From Candidatus Saccharimonadota bacterium (GTDB lineage: Bacteria; Patescibacteriota; Saccharimonadia; Saccharimonadales; Saccharimonadaceae), in the NCBI GenBank assembly GCA_030528355.1, contig JAUMZA010000007.1, forward strand, positions 1 through 52,332: DNA of 52,332 nucleotides. Direction: 5' to 3'. Below the pieces are notes generated by a model. That model saw nothing but the letters and a program-made list of their open reading frames with translations, made no database searches and had not been told where the DNA came from. The first letter of the stretch is position 1. The number at the start of each line of letters is the position of its first letter. Shown here one piece after another: positions 43,683 to 52,332 of the stretch. Made by a program: the position numbers and the translations under genes.

Positions 43683-46555
43683 TATACTCCACCTCCGTGT
43701 GAGGCTCGAATAATCGGCGCAGGGTCAATCGCCGAGCCACCACCAAAATTACGATGTCCGCCATCCCAAATTTCAAAATGTAAGTGCGGGCCGGTGCTCT
43801 GCCCGTTATTGCCAATTTTACCAATCTCCTGCCCCGCCTTCACGCTGTCGCCGAGCTTTGCAAATACGCCATCATCAAACATGTGGCCATATACGCTGTC
43901 GTAGCGTTTGCCGTCAACTTCGTGCTGAATCACAATCCAGTTGCCAAATCCGCTGGCTGGCCCCGAGGCAATCACCTTACCATCACGGGCGGCAAAAATC
44001 GGCTTATTTAAGGCAGAGCCAGGTTGTGCAATGTCAAGGCCATTGTGCGGCTGGCCGCCACGCATACCAAACGGGCTAGTTACAATGCCGTCTTTGGTGG
44101 TGGGATATGCCCAGCCATCGGCACTTACTTCGCCCTGTTGTCCGCTACCAAAGCCTTCGCTGTCGGTGCCGTCAAGTCCTGGAGTGTCACCGTCAAGTGT
44201 GTCGTTCCAGGTTTTGCTGACAGTGTATTTTGCGTAACGCCAATTCTTTTCAAAGTTTTCTGGGGCGGCACAGGCGTAGCCATTATCAGGACTTTCTTCT
44301 GGGTTTTCATGAGCACCAGGCTCTTGATTGACGCAATCTTCAAGGAATTTTTTATAATTCCACTCCTGCTCGTTATCTTTTGGCTCGCCCGTGTCCGATT
44401 CGGGGTCGATTTCGCCATTAGCGGCCATCCACTCCGCCACCTCTACTGGGTCGGCATCCATCGCTTCTTTTGGTAGACCAAATAATAGATTGCAGCTACT
44501 ATCAGCGGCGACATTCATTTCTTTGTAGGTTTCATCATTACACTGTTGATAGCGTTCTGGCTTAATTTTGGCTGATTGGAGTGCATGGGCCGATGGTAAT
44601 ATTGCCTGCCCGGTTTGTGCAAATAGGGTTGGCAGGGCGGCAATTATTCGCACTCCGTCGGTATGCTGCAGGGTGTGATGAACCGGTAGCAATTGACGGC
44701 CAAGCGAGCCAATAAATGAAAACCGATTATGTACATTGAATGGCTCATGGCTAGCCAAACGACGCTCATCGGCCTCGTAGGCTACCTCTACCTGGCGGTT
44801 GGCGTTCTGGTATTCTACCATTTTTTCTGGCGATAGCGGAATCATGCCTTGTTGCCGGGCAACGCCATTAAACATGCCCGATGCCCCCACGCCAATTGCA
44901 TTGACTGCATCAACGCCAGCCAGCTCTGGCCCGGTAACACGGCCAGCAACAATATCACCCAGCTGTGAAATAAGATACGGCATCGCAAATGCTAATGCAG
45001 CCGAGCCAGCAATGCTGATGGCGGTGCTCGTACCAAAACTACCCAATCCTACCAAAATACCAACCACAAGCGAGCCACCCCGTACGACTGGATTTTGAAT
45101 AATGCCGCAACGCTCAGTTAATTCTTTTGGGCTATTGGTGCCAAGGAGCGAGGCAATTGTTTGATTCACCGAATCAAGCGTACCGGTTAAGCCGCCGCCA
45201 GCCATAAAACGTTGCGAGCTAATATCAAGACGAGGCACATCCTGATAGGCGGATTGCTTATAAAAAGCGGCATCTAGCCCAGATTTGCGGTAGTTGGGAT
45301 TGGTAATCATCGGTAGTGTATCGCTTGAAGATAACATGCTAAGTTTGCGTTCATCAGCTACCTTTTCACGTAAGTCAACTTCGGTAATTTTTTTGCTGAG
45401 ATATTCAACCTGCTCGGGTGTGGCATCGTCTTTCTTCATGGCACTGTAGGTGTTGGCAAAAATCATAAAATAACGAATTGTTTCCGCTTTGCGGGCGACT
45501 TTAGCAGCAAAGCTGACCGCTCGACTAGCATTATAGACACTACAGGCGGTGTCGGCGGCACCGGTAATCAATACGCCTTTGCTGATGTTTTTGACAACAC
45601 TGCTAGAAGTCGGTGCGGCGGTGATTTTTGCCTCAGTGTCTTTGATAGCTGCTGCTTCTTCTGGAGTGTAAAGTTTGCCATCTTCATCAACCATCTTGCC
45701 AGTTTCGTTGCCATTCTCGTCTTTGTGCGGGGTGAGATTTTTTGAGCCAAGCTGCAGTTTTGAGCTAGTGGCTTTTTCTAGTTCGCCATCAAGTTCTTTG
45801 GGGGTCTTGCCGGTAAGCTTTTTGGCGTAGTTAGTTTTAATTTTTGCAAGAAACTTCATGGTTGGCCCATTTTTGAGTGTTAAAAATTTAGGGCTACGAG
45901 CATTAATGACGGCCGTCCGAAAATGAGGATGCTCACGCATACGAGCGGTAAATTCTTCGGCACTGTTAATGGTCACGACATCACCCGGTTTAAGGGGGTT
46001 TTTGTAGGTCATTTTTGTAATGCGACCCCTCCCCTTACCAAAGCCTTCGTTGGCATCAAACTCAACCTCAATCCCCATGGTTTTGTAGGCCGAGCGAGTC
46101 TTTTCGATATTAACCGTCTTAAAGCGGCAGGCAATCTTTACTTTGCCACACGATCCGGCGGTAGTTTGTTTTAACTTTGTACGCATCAGCTGCATATGGG
46201 TGCGATCCATGCCAGCCAGTGAGCTATTAAGATCCTTCGTGAAGGTTTCTACTAATTGCGATAAGGCAAAGCCTGGTGCGAGGATGGTATACAGCAGCGA
46301 ACCCCCGCCAATAAGGGTGATAATGCCAGCGATAAGCGGCCCCTTTTTACCCAGATGGCGAGCCGTAATTCGCTGCAAAAAAGGCTTTTTGGCTGCAGCC
46401 GGTGTGGTAGTAGTGGCGGTGTCTTCGGCGGTGCGAAGTGCTTCGGTGGTGGCGACGGCTTGTGGGGCGGTAGCGACTTTTTCAGCCTGCGAGAGATGAG
46501 CCGCCCGAGGGGCAGCTGATATCCCAAACAACTTCTCTTCACCAGAAGCACGCAT
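43682..46555 (-). CDS. large polytopic membrane protein with C-terminal M23 peptidase
   Basis: A 957-residue protein. The N-terminal 75 residues are Ala/Thr-rich and cytoplasmic, a helix lies at about 85-110 (GPLIAGIITLIGGGSLLYTI), and a long mixed region follows. A hydrophobic segment at about 490-540 (GGSLVVGILVGLGSFGTSTA and beyond) recalls VirB6/TrbL-like proteins of type IV secretion. The C-terminus (about 815-957) is a complete M23 endopeptidase: SPFGMRGGQPHNGLD with H837 and D841, YGHM, and GPHLHFE (924-926). Its middle third is clearly related to the protein at 49696. It leads the operon with the lysozyme-like and PEGA genes. TATAAT lies 9 bases before its ATG. Confidence 0.85.
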   Translation of the reverse strand: MRASGEEKLFGISAAPRAAHLSQAEKVATAPQAVATTEALRTAEDTATTTTPAAAKKPFLQRITARHLGKKGPLIAGIITLIGGGSLLYTILAPGFALSQLVETFTKDLNSSLAGMDRTHMQLMRTKLKQTTAGSCGKVKIACRFKTVNIEKTRSAYKTMGIEVEFDANEGFGKGRGRITKMTYKNPLKPGDVVTINSAEEFTARMREHPHFRTAVINARSPKFLTLKNGPTMKFLAKIKTNYAKKLTGKTPKELDGELEKATSSKLQLGSKNLTPHKDENGNETGKMVDEDGKLYTPEEAAAIKDTEAKITAAPTSSSVVKNISKGVLITGAADTACSVYNASRAVSFAAKVARKAETIRYFMIFANTYSAMKKDDATPEQVEYLSKKITEVDLREKVADERKLSMLSSSDTLPMITNPNYRKSGLDAAFYKQSAYQDVPRLDISSQRFMAGGGLTGTLDSVNQTIASLLGTNSPKELTERCGIIQNPVVRGGSLVVGILVGLGSFGTSTAISIAGSAALAFAMPYLISQLGDIVAGRVTGPELAGVDAVNAIGVGASGMFNGVARQQGMIPLSPEKMVEYQNANRQVEVAYEADERRLASHEPFNVHNRFSFIGSLGRQLLPVHHTLQHTDGVRIIAALPTLFAQTGQAILPSAHALQSAKIKPERYQQCNDETYKEMNVAADSSCNLLFGLPKEAMDADPVEVAEWMAANGEIDPESDTGEPKDNEQEWNYKKFLEDCVNQEPGAHENPEESPDNGYACAAPENFEKNWRYAKYTVSKTWNDTLDGDTPGLDGTDSEGFGSGQQGEVSADGWAYPTTKDGIVTSPFGMRGGQPHNGLDIAQPGSALNKPIFAARDGKVIASGPASGFGNWIVIQHEVDGKRYDSVYGHMFDDGVFAKLGDSVKAGQEIGKIGNNGQSTGPHLHFEIWDGGHRNFGGGSAIDPAPIIRASHGGGV

Positions 46556-46564
46556 TATCTTTTT

Positions 46565-46593
46565 ATTATAACATAAAAATGGTTTTAGAACAA
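46565..46593 (-). promoter_or_regulatory. promoter of the M23 membrane protein operon
   Basis: On the minus strand TTGTTC (plus 46588-46593) and TATAAT (plus 46565-46570) have a 17-base spacer. The -10 ends 9 bases before the ATG at 46555. No Shine-Dalgarno is visible. Confidence 0.65.
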
Positions 46594-46612
46594 GATTACT
46601 ACCCTGTCAACA

Positions 46613-48199
46613 CTACCGATCGGTCAGAATTTCTATCTGCGAAAAAGCTTCATCCGATACAATACGTTTTAGACGCTTTTTTACGTCATCAAGGGCTCGT
46701 GCTTTTTCAACCGTATCAACAATCAGCTTGCCAGTCTGCTTATCTGATATAACGGGAGTGTTTAGCCGTAGGAAGATGGTGTTGCCTTGGTAATCTACCT
46801 CGCTAATAAAGCGAGAATTTTCGAGTGATAACACCTCTTCTGGTAGCAATGGCACTTCTTGTTGTGTGGTGTAGAAGTAGTTGGTTTTATTGAATTTATT
46901 GCCATATTTTTTATTATTAAGCATAGAGAGTAGCGGCTGGTCATTTAGTGTACGCAAACTTGAAAGTGTCATTGCTCCATCCATACCTAATACTGCTTGC
47001 GAAGCATCACCGTTAGGCAGTAGCTTGTAAAGGGTATTATCGGCGATGGCGTATAATGTTTTACCAGCGGCGACGGCAGTTGTGGTTCGCAGAATGAGTC
47101 GCAGCTTGCCGTTTTCTTGCACTTCTACAATGTCACCATTACTGAGCTGCAAATATATCTTATTGCCTGGCAATCGATAAATGTGGTTAGCATACAGGTT
47201 AGCTGGTAGTGCAAGCTTTTTATTTTGGTCATCACCTTCAAGCGAGAAGCTGTACACATATGAATGGCGTCGTTGGTAGGCATGATTTTTTTGTGCATCG
47301 GGGTTTTCAAGATAGGTGGAGCTTTTCCCGATATAGCAGCTAGCTTGCCTATCAAGAAGACTGCAAAAAATGGCATCTTGTGTGCTGTAGTACTCTTCAG
47401 GGAGGGTGATCTGCTTTGAAGATTCTGGACTATCAACATTAAATACAAGTAGCGAATTGCTTTTAGTGAAAGAAAGCAATACTTCCCCGTCCTGTTTAGT
47501 TGTATCGACAGTCAGTGAAATCAACTGTGAATTCTTTGGTACGAATTTTTCAGGAATCCGAATGGTATGTTGTGTTTGCTTTTTAATATCAACATAAGAA
47601 AGGCTAGCAATGCCTCTGATACCTTTTGGTGGCAGCCAGATGCCAAGTAATCCATCACGATATGGCACTAGATTACTCATGCCTGCCAGGCTGATCTTCT
47701 TAATCATGGTAGGATTCCACAATGGATCATCTACGGTATTATGGGTGAAGATTCGCTTAGGATTGAGACAATTATACGAATGGAATGTCTCATCTAGTAA
47801 TACCGGGCAGTTTTGCGAGCTTGTGAGTAGCTTTTTTTCTTTTTGCTGTGCTTCCACGCCCGCTTCAACCGATTGTACAAGGCTGTAAATCGGGATATGC
47901 TGCTCGGCAACAACAGTAGCACCTTTCTTGGTTTTAATCTCAAAAAACGACACATTGCGGCTTACTAAATTAATTCCCTCGTGTAGTTCAACGGGGCGGG
48001 TTTTTTGCGTAGTAGTATCGTAGCCGGCGATTACGAGCCCCTGCTTATCCTTCGTAACAACGGTAATGTCAACTAGCTTGTAATTAATCCATAGTAGTAG
48101 TAAAACAAGCAGGACAACAAAGGTAATTACCAGCTTGTAGTGTCGCCCTAATTGTCGCAAGAAACGCAGTAGTGGTTCGGTGAAAGATTCATATATCAT
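46613..48199 (-). CDS. single-pass membrane protein with large extracytoplasmic domain, unknown function
   Basis: A 528-residue protein. One helix at about 20-42 (LVITFVVLLVLLLLWINYKL) follows a basic cytoplasmic start. The outer 480 residues are beta-rich, with repeating segments such as NGDIVEVQENGKLRLILRTT and AGKTLYAIADNTLYKLLPNG. These look like blades of a beta-propeller, a common scaffold for protein contacts. Not recognised as a known family. ATG 48199 is chosen over 48217 because AAGGAG stands eight bases before it and it overlaps the upstream stop (ATGA). It probably works with the transglycosylase-M23 protein made from the same message. Confidence 0.72.
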   Translation of the reverse strand: MIYESFTEPLLRFLRQLGRHYKLVITFVVLLVLLLLWINYKLVDITVVTKDKQGLVIAGYDTTTQKTRPVELHEGINLVSRNVSFFEIKTKKGATVVAEQHIPIYSLVQSVEAGVEAQQKEKKLLTSSQNCPVLLDETFHSYNCLNPKRIFTHNTVDDPLWNPTMIKKISLAGMSNLVPYRDGLLGIWLPPKGIRGIASLSYVDIKKQTQHTIRIPEKFVPKNSQLISLTVDTTKQDGEVLLSFTKSNSLLVFNVDSPESSKQITLPEEYYSTQDAIFCSLLDRQASCYIGKSSTYLENPDAQKNHAYQRRHSYVYSFSLEGDDQNKKLALPANLYANHIYRLPGNKIYLQLSNGDIVEVQENGKLRLILRTTTAVAAGKTLYAIADNTLYKLLPNGDASQAVLGMDGAMTLSSLRTLNDQPLLSMLNNKKYGNKFNKTNYFYTTQQEVPLLPEEVLSLENSRFISEVDYQGNTIFLRLNTPVISDKQTGKLIVDTVEKARALDDVKKRLKRIVSDEAFSQIEILTDR

Positions 48200-49659
48200 T
48201 CTGGTAACTCCTTCCAAAGACTATCCATAAGTGGTACAAAACTTGTGTCACGTGCACCAAGCACGCCGCCACCTCGACCTTTCGGCGAGCCTCTATCAAT
48301 GTGGAGGTGGCTCGGGGTGCTGTCAGCACACTCGGTAGGGCCAACTTCGCCAAGCTTGTCGCCCGCCTTCACTTTTTGACCTGACTGCACGGTAGGGTTT
48401 GTCATGTGTCCGTACCAATATCCCCAGCCATCATCACCAGTAAAGACAATGTCAATACAGTGCGAGTAGCCGTTGCGGTTGCTAATATTGGTAATGGTGC
48501 CATCGTAAATAGCAAATACAGCAGTACCAACGGAAGAGTTGGTCCCCCATTCTTTATTAGATAGGTCGAAGGCTGGGCTGCCATCGTGATGGTAGCAGAA
48601 GGTGTCTGACTTACAAGGGAATGATTGAGCGCTTGGTGATACGTCGTGTTTAGGAAGGCCAATTGGGAAGGCGTAGCCATCGGCGTTAACATTGGCCGAG
48701 CTGGAGCTTTTGCCGCCACTGCAGGCAGCTGCACCTGAATCACTAGTTACACCAATGTCGCTCGCAGTACCGCCTTCGGCTCCGGGGCCTCGAGTGGTGG
48801 CATCTATCACCTTATAGCCGTCATTGATATCAATTGACTCTCGAAAGCCGCTTGCAATTAGCCAGTACCCCATGCGAATATAGTCTGAGTTCTCTTTAAT
48901 CCATCCTTCAGGGTTTGGGTCGACTTTTGGCAGGTCATTGATGGGCATATTGTCTGGTGCTGCCGTACCGTTATAGCTAGCCACAAACGATATGGTATTC
49001 TTCCTATTTCTAAGGAAGATGGTTTTTTCATAGTCCTCTTTTATATTACCAGTGGCGTTATCAAGAATTGGCAGGCCTGCAGAGTTAGGGCTATGCTTAA
49101 ATGCGGCATGAACAGCATCTTTAGGGTTTTTAGGGTCTTTAATGCCATCACCGTCACCATCCTCGCCTAGTGCATCCCAGGTCGAGGGAATGAATTGCCA
49201 AAAGCCAAGTGCAGCGGCCTTGGAGAGTGTATCATTACTGTCGGCATACTTTGGCCAGCCACGGTTTTCTACCCATAGTGTGGCGGCTACAATGCGGCGG
49301 TCTGAATCTGGGTGCTTTTCGGCAGCGTTATTGATAAGTGTACGCCACGGTTCTGGTACGGTTGATGGCAGTGGCTCATCGGAGCTGCCGGCTGATGAAC
49401 TGGCGGCAGTGCCGCCGCTCACGCACTCTTCGTAATAAAGAATATTATTGCTAGCATAATCAAACGGCAGCTTGGCTTTTTTGCTGTTGTTTTTCTCGCC
49501 GTCCTTCTCTTCCTCGCCTTCTTTTTTCTCGGCTTCTTTAGCGGAGGTATCTTTGGTAGGTTTTTCTTGCGCAGCAGCTGGTATTGGTGAGCACACTAGC
49601 ATACAGACACTTGCAATAATGATGAACGATTTAATTAGCTGATACATATTCCTACCCAT
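48196..49659 (-). CDS. secreted lytic transglycosylase plus M23 peptidase
   Basis: A 487-residue exported protein. Signal peptide about 1-30 (IIIASVCMLVCSPIPAAAQE), then a Lys/Glu-rich stretch, and then NNILYYEEC (about 72-80), the motif shared with the protein at 42447. A transglycosylase-like domain follows (about 105-260; IVAATLWVENRGWPKYA with the Glu, then ALGFWQFIPSTWDALG). A C-terminal M23 domain (about 330-487) has HHDGSPAFD, YWYGHM and SHLHID, so all zinc ligands are present. TATAGT (plus 49667-49672) is 7 bases before ATG 49659; ATG 49647 is another possible start. Confidence 0.88.
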   Translation of the reverse strand: MGRNMYQLIKSFIIIASVCMLVCSPIPAAAQEKPTKDTSAKEAEKKEGEEEKDGEKNNSKKAKLPFDYASNNILYYEECVSGGTAASSSAGSSDEPLPSTVPEPWRTLINNAAEKHPDSDRRIVAATLWVENRGWPKYADSNDTLSKAAALGFWQFIPSTWDALGEDGDGDGIKDPKNPKDAVHAAFKHSPNSAGLPILDNATGNIKEDYEKTIFLRNRKNTISFVASYNGTAAPDNMPINDLPKVDPNPEGWIKENSDYIRMGYWLIASGFRESIDINDGYKVIDATTRGPGAEGGTASDIGVTSDSGAAACSGGKSSSSANVNADGYAFPIGLPKHDVSPSAQSFPCKSDTFCYHHDGSPAFDLSNKEWGTNSSVGTAVFAIYDGTITNISNRNGYSHCIDIVFTGDDGWGYWYGHMTNPTVQSGQKVKAGDKLGEVGPTECADSTPSHLHIDRGSPKGRGGGVLGARDTSFVPLMDSLWKELPE

Positions 49660-49695
49660 ATTACTTACTATATTACCAAAACTATACCACCCGCA

Positions 49696-52332
49696 CTAGC
49701 CGCCGCTCATTACCCCGATATGAAGGTGATTACAGGCATCGGTTACAAGTTTTGAATTTGGCACTGCACCTGCATTTAGTCCTGGAATGCCGCAGTTTGA
49801 TTGTCCTAATTCTAACTTCATGCCAGATTTGCCAGCCACGCCGTCAAGGAATTGGTAAAATTCAAAGTGGATTTGGCTAAATGGTGCATATGGAGAACTG
49901 CCCTCGCCCACCATACGCTGGAAATCTTCGCCTGGGCGTGAGACACCGTTAATATCAAGTGCCTTACCCTGCGGGTGGAAGCCGCCATCACAGTTGTGGC
50001 CAGCAGCCTGGGCACCAATTGTAAACTTAAAGTGTTTTGAGGCTTCTACAAACATGCCAAGCATTTTACCAGACATTGCAACCGGTGCACCAGAACAGCC
50101 AGCGTTGGTTGGGGTTTGGGTACCGTCGGCGGCGGTTTGCTCCATGTAGGTACGCTGTACAGGAATTTGGAAGTTGACATTAGGGCTATCGAGCAGCATT
50201 TGGGCGGCTTTTTTAGCATCATCAGTACCAACCGCATTTGCTTCGCTACAGTTCATGTCTACCTTTGGTACCCAGTCGTAATTGGTTGGGTGGACGTTGT
50301 CGCTACCGGCATCAAACCCGCCTGTAAAGGTAACGTTTGGATATTTTTCAGCCTCCTGCTTGAGCCAGTCGTTTAATTCTTTACCAGTTTTGCCGCCAAT
50401 ATTAAACTGGTTAGCTATGCCAAACAGGGTGATACTAACCCCTTCTTGCCCTGCCAATGTACTAATAGTTTTACTGGCGTGCTCGGTATCGTTTACGTCA
50501 TTAGATAAGCCAGTTGAAAGGTAAATGTGTGTACCGCCTTCAAAGGTTTTTGATTGAATGCTTTCGTAGATTTTCTTTGGATTTCTACCGACCTCTGTAA
50601 GCCCATCATCAAGCCCCGCTTGCTTGGCGTAGCCATTGGCGATAGAATCACCAACCACTTCTTCTGATTTAATTTCACACTCTACCGCCTTTTCTTCTAC
50701 TTCTTCCATGTCGTCGTGAATACGATTATCCATTGTGTAAGCAGAAAGCATGGCGAGCATTTCGGCATCGGTGTTAATATGGCTGTTTGGATTAGTGCAG
50801 TTAAAGCCAGACTGCCAGTCGTGCATCTCCCATTCTTCTAATAGTGTTTCACCTTCTGCATCGCTAGCTTCTCTATCTTCGGTGTAATCTTCTGGCTGAC
50901 TGCCGTTATTTGGAGCAACCGCTTCAGTGCTTTCTAATGAATTAGTAATAGCGCCATCTTCGCTACCGCCCGGATCAAGCTCACCCGGCGGCAAGGTGCG
51001 GCTTACGCAGAATTTATTAAAGCTGCGGAGGATTTTTCCGTTATCAGTTGTGAGAATACTACCATCATCCTTACTGATAAATTCCTTATCTTCCATATAT
51101 TTGATAAGATCGGCCGAATCAACGGTTAATCCTCTGGCGGCCATATGAGTGTACGGCACGCAGAATGGATCGCCTGCAAAATCGTCGGTTAGGATTGGGT
51201 CTGGACACTTGGCTTCACGATCATCGAACGGTGGCAAGGTGTGGAATATGCCACTAAGGGCACTAGCCTTATGATTGGCATTGGCCAGTTGTCGGGTGGC
51301 GGCCGGGATGGTTGCAAGCGAGGTGCCCAGTAGCTTGATAGGGTTGGCGCCACGGTAGTCGATGCCGGATTGGTGCATTGCTAGTGCGAGCGAACCAAGG
51401 AATGAATATTGGTTAGTTACATCTAGCGGGGTACCCTTGGCGTCAAATTTATGAGCGGCAATGTATTCGCTATATTCCTCGTTGGTGTTGCTGAGATATT
51501 GTCGGTAGCCGTTGATATCTGTTGCTACGAGGCCGCTCGACATAGCACTGTTTTGCAGCAGTAGGCCGGCTCCGGTTGCAAGTGCGTTACCGGCATCAAA
51601 GCCAGAGGTAGATTCATCAAGCGACATTTCGGCAGCCCATTCAGCAACTTTTTGTACCACTTTTTCGAGTATGCCGCCAACAATGTAATCAATTAAGTAG
51701 CCTAATGCGTAAATAATCGCTCCACAAATACCAGCACCGGCCGCTGCACCAATCAAGTTACCAATGACTGGTACTACAGAGCCAGCAGCAGTGAGAGGAC
51801 TACCAACCGTTGACCAACAGCGGGCAAAATCTCCAATTGATCCGCCGGCATCCATTGCCTTACATAGCTCGGTTAGCACCAACTCTCCTGTCTTACGAGC
51901 CGAGGTGGTTGAGCGGCCGGTTAGGTAGGCAAGCATGTCATTAATTTTATACTCGTATAGCGATGAGCCAACCGCTTCTTCGATTTTGACAATAATATCA
52001 TTCACATCACCAATCTTGCCGCCACCCACAACATATCGCTGAGCGTATTCACTGAGATTGCGAATATCACCGTGCAGCAACATGCGCATGCCTTCAGCGT
52101 CGGCAAAGGTGGTGTTATAAAAGCGGTTTGGCTTGCCGTCGGCATCTTTTTCATTATGTTCGCTATAGTTGAGGCGATTGCCGATATAGTTGGCGATTTC
52201 TGGGGTTGATTCGGTGGCTAGGGCGCGATCAAACTCGGTCAAAAATGCCATGGCAAAGCGTACAAGATTAAGGATTTGGATTGTTTTTGCTGCCGCCATG
52301 GTTGCCTTGGTGCCGTGATCGGCGGCACATAC
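49696..52332 (-). CDS. large membrane protein with SGNH and M15-like domains, 5' end outside the window
   Basis: At least 878 residues are visible; the frame stays open through the right edge (VCAADHGTKAT before the first Met). Comparison with the 957-residue relative suggests about 330 residues, including an N-terminal helix, lie beyond it. A hydrophobic segment (near 51650-51800; PVIGNLIGAAAGAGICGAII) matches the relative's membrane core. An SGNH hydrolase-like domain follows, with GDSIANGY (near 50650) and DNVHPTNY (near 50290). The C-terminus is M15-like: FHPQGKALDI (near 49960) and CNHLHIGV (near 49725), the H-x(6)-D and H-x-H zinc ligands of VanY-type or L-Ala-D-Glu peptidases. Confidence 0.85.
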   Translation of the reverse strand, partial: VCAADHGTKATMAAAKTIQILNLVRFAMAFLTEFDRALATESTPEIANYIGNRLNYSEHNEKDADGKPNRFYNTTFADAEGMRMLLHGDIRNLSEYAQRYVVGGGKIGDVNDIIVKIEEAVGSSLYEYKINDMLAYLTGRSTTSARKTGELVLTELCKAMDAGGSIGDFARCWSTVGSPLTAAGSVVPVIGNLIGAAAGAGICGAIIYALGYLIDYIVGGILEKVVQKVAEWAAEMSLDESTSGFDAGNALATGAGLLLQNSAMSSGLVATDINGYRQYLSNTNEEYSEYIAAHKFDAKGTPLDVTNQYSFLGSLALAMHQSGIDYRGANPIKLLGTSLATIPAATRQLANANHKASALSGIFHTLPPFDDREAKCPDPILTDDFAGDPFCVPYTHMAARGLTVDSADLIKYMEDKEFISKDDGSILTTDNGKILRSFNKFCVSRTLPPGELDPGGSEDGAITNSLESTEAVAPNNGSQPEDYTEDREASDAEGETLLEEWEMHDWQSGFNCTNPNSHINTDAEMLAMLSAYTMDNRIHDDMEEVEEKAVECEIKSEEVVGDSIANGYAKQAGLDDGLTEVGRNPKKIYESIQSKTFEGGTHIYLSTGLSNDVNDTEHASKTISTLAGQEGVSITLFGIANQFNIGGKTGKELNDWLKQEAEKYPNVTFTGGFDAGSDNVHPTNYDWVPKVDMNCSEANAVGTDDAKKAAQMLLDSPNVNFQIPVQRTYMEQTAADGTQTPTNAGCSGAPVAMSGKMLGMFVEASKHFKFTIGAQAAGHNCDGGFHPQGKALDINGVSRPGEDFQRMVGEGSSPYAPFSQIHFEFYQFLDGVAGKSGMKLELGQSNCGIPGLNAGAVPNSKLVTDACNHLHIGVMSGG

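Noticed and set aside
1-52332. TGA recoded to Gly as in some CPR lineages
   Set aside because: Several genes end in TGA that overlaps the next start (for example 25935, 30823, 31932, 48196), and no reading frame here needs TGA to be read through.
1-52332. CRISPR array or insertion sequence
   Set aside because: No regularly spaced short repeats and no transposase-like frame were seen. The only clear repeats are coding ones in the gene at 23317-25938 and in the proline-rich tail at 4321-6516.

Overview
The window reads as a stretch of chromosome from a small-genome epibiotic bacterium of the Candidate Phyla Radiation, most likely a Saccharibacterium (TM7). This is inferred from the gene set: a compact dnaA-dnaN-recF origin, many surface glycosyltransferases but almost no biosynthetic genes, and a cluster of large membrane and secreted proteins carrying peptidoglycan hydrolase domains. 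TGA is clearly a stop codon, since several stop/start pairs are ATGA, so the recoded CPR lineages are excluded. No 16S rRNA is present, so the assignment is not proven.

Layout. (1) 1-3.8 kb: a clipped gene start, radC with a small membrane protein, a gene-poor stretch with a possible small RNA, a broken P-loop kinase gene, two tiny ORFs, an acidic 97-residue protein, a coiled-coil protein with an unusual C-terminal domain, and tRNA-Asn. (2) 3.8-6.9 kb: a membrane-anchored thioredoxin-like protein, a PG-binding/beta-lactamase-like protein that has lost its catalytic motifs, and a LexA-type DNA-binding domain without the protease. (3) 6.9-35 kb: a large surface-polysaccharide locus with an O-antigen ligase/polymerase-like protein, an initiating sugar-phosphate transferase, GT2 and GT4 glycosyltransferases, GalE, a nucleotidyltransferase, sugar-modifying enzymes, GtrA, a Wzm/Wzt-type ABC exporter, a secreted lysozyme-like repeat protein and, unexpectedly, a succinyl-CoA synthetase pair. 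(4) 35-41.2 kb: the replication origin region, with jag-yidC-rnpA-rpmH leftward and dnaA-dnaN-recF rightward, and DnaA boxes on both sides of dnaA. (5) 41.2-52.3 kb: a leftward block of envelope proteins comprising two PEGA-like membrane proteins, a lysozyme plus NlpC/P60-like protein, a polytopic membrane protein ending in an M23 peptidase, a single-pass protein, a transglycosylase-M23 protein, and a second polytopic protein ending in SGNH and M15-like domains. The last runs off the right edge.

How the genes may work together. The polysaccharide locus would build and export a surface glycan. The right-hand block looks like an envelope-spanning machine loaded with several different peptidoglycan-cutting activities, which would suit an organism that lives attached to other bacteria. 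The two large polytopic proteins share a common core but carry different enzymes at their C-termini, and two secreted hydrolases share a short motif early in the mature protein. This block is the best candidate for an undescribed system.

Expression. About sixteen genes have a -10 hexamer only 6-11 bases before the start codon, which implies leaderless or nearly leaderless mRNAs. Genes inside operons mostly have good Shine-Dalgarno sequences and overlapping stop/start codons.
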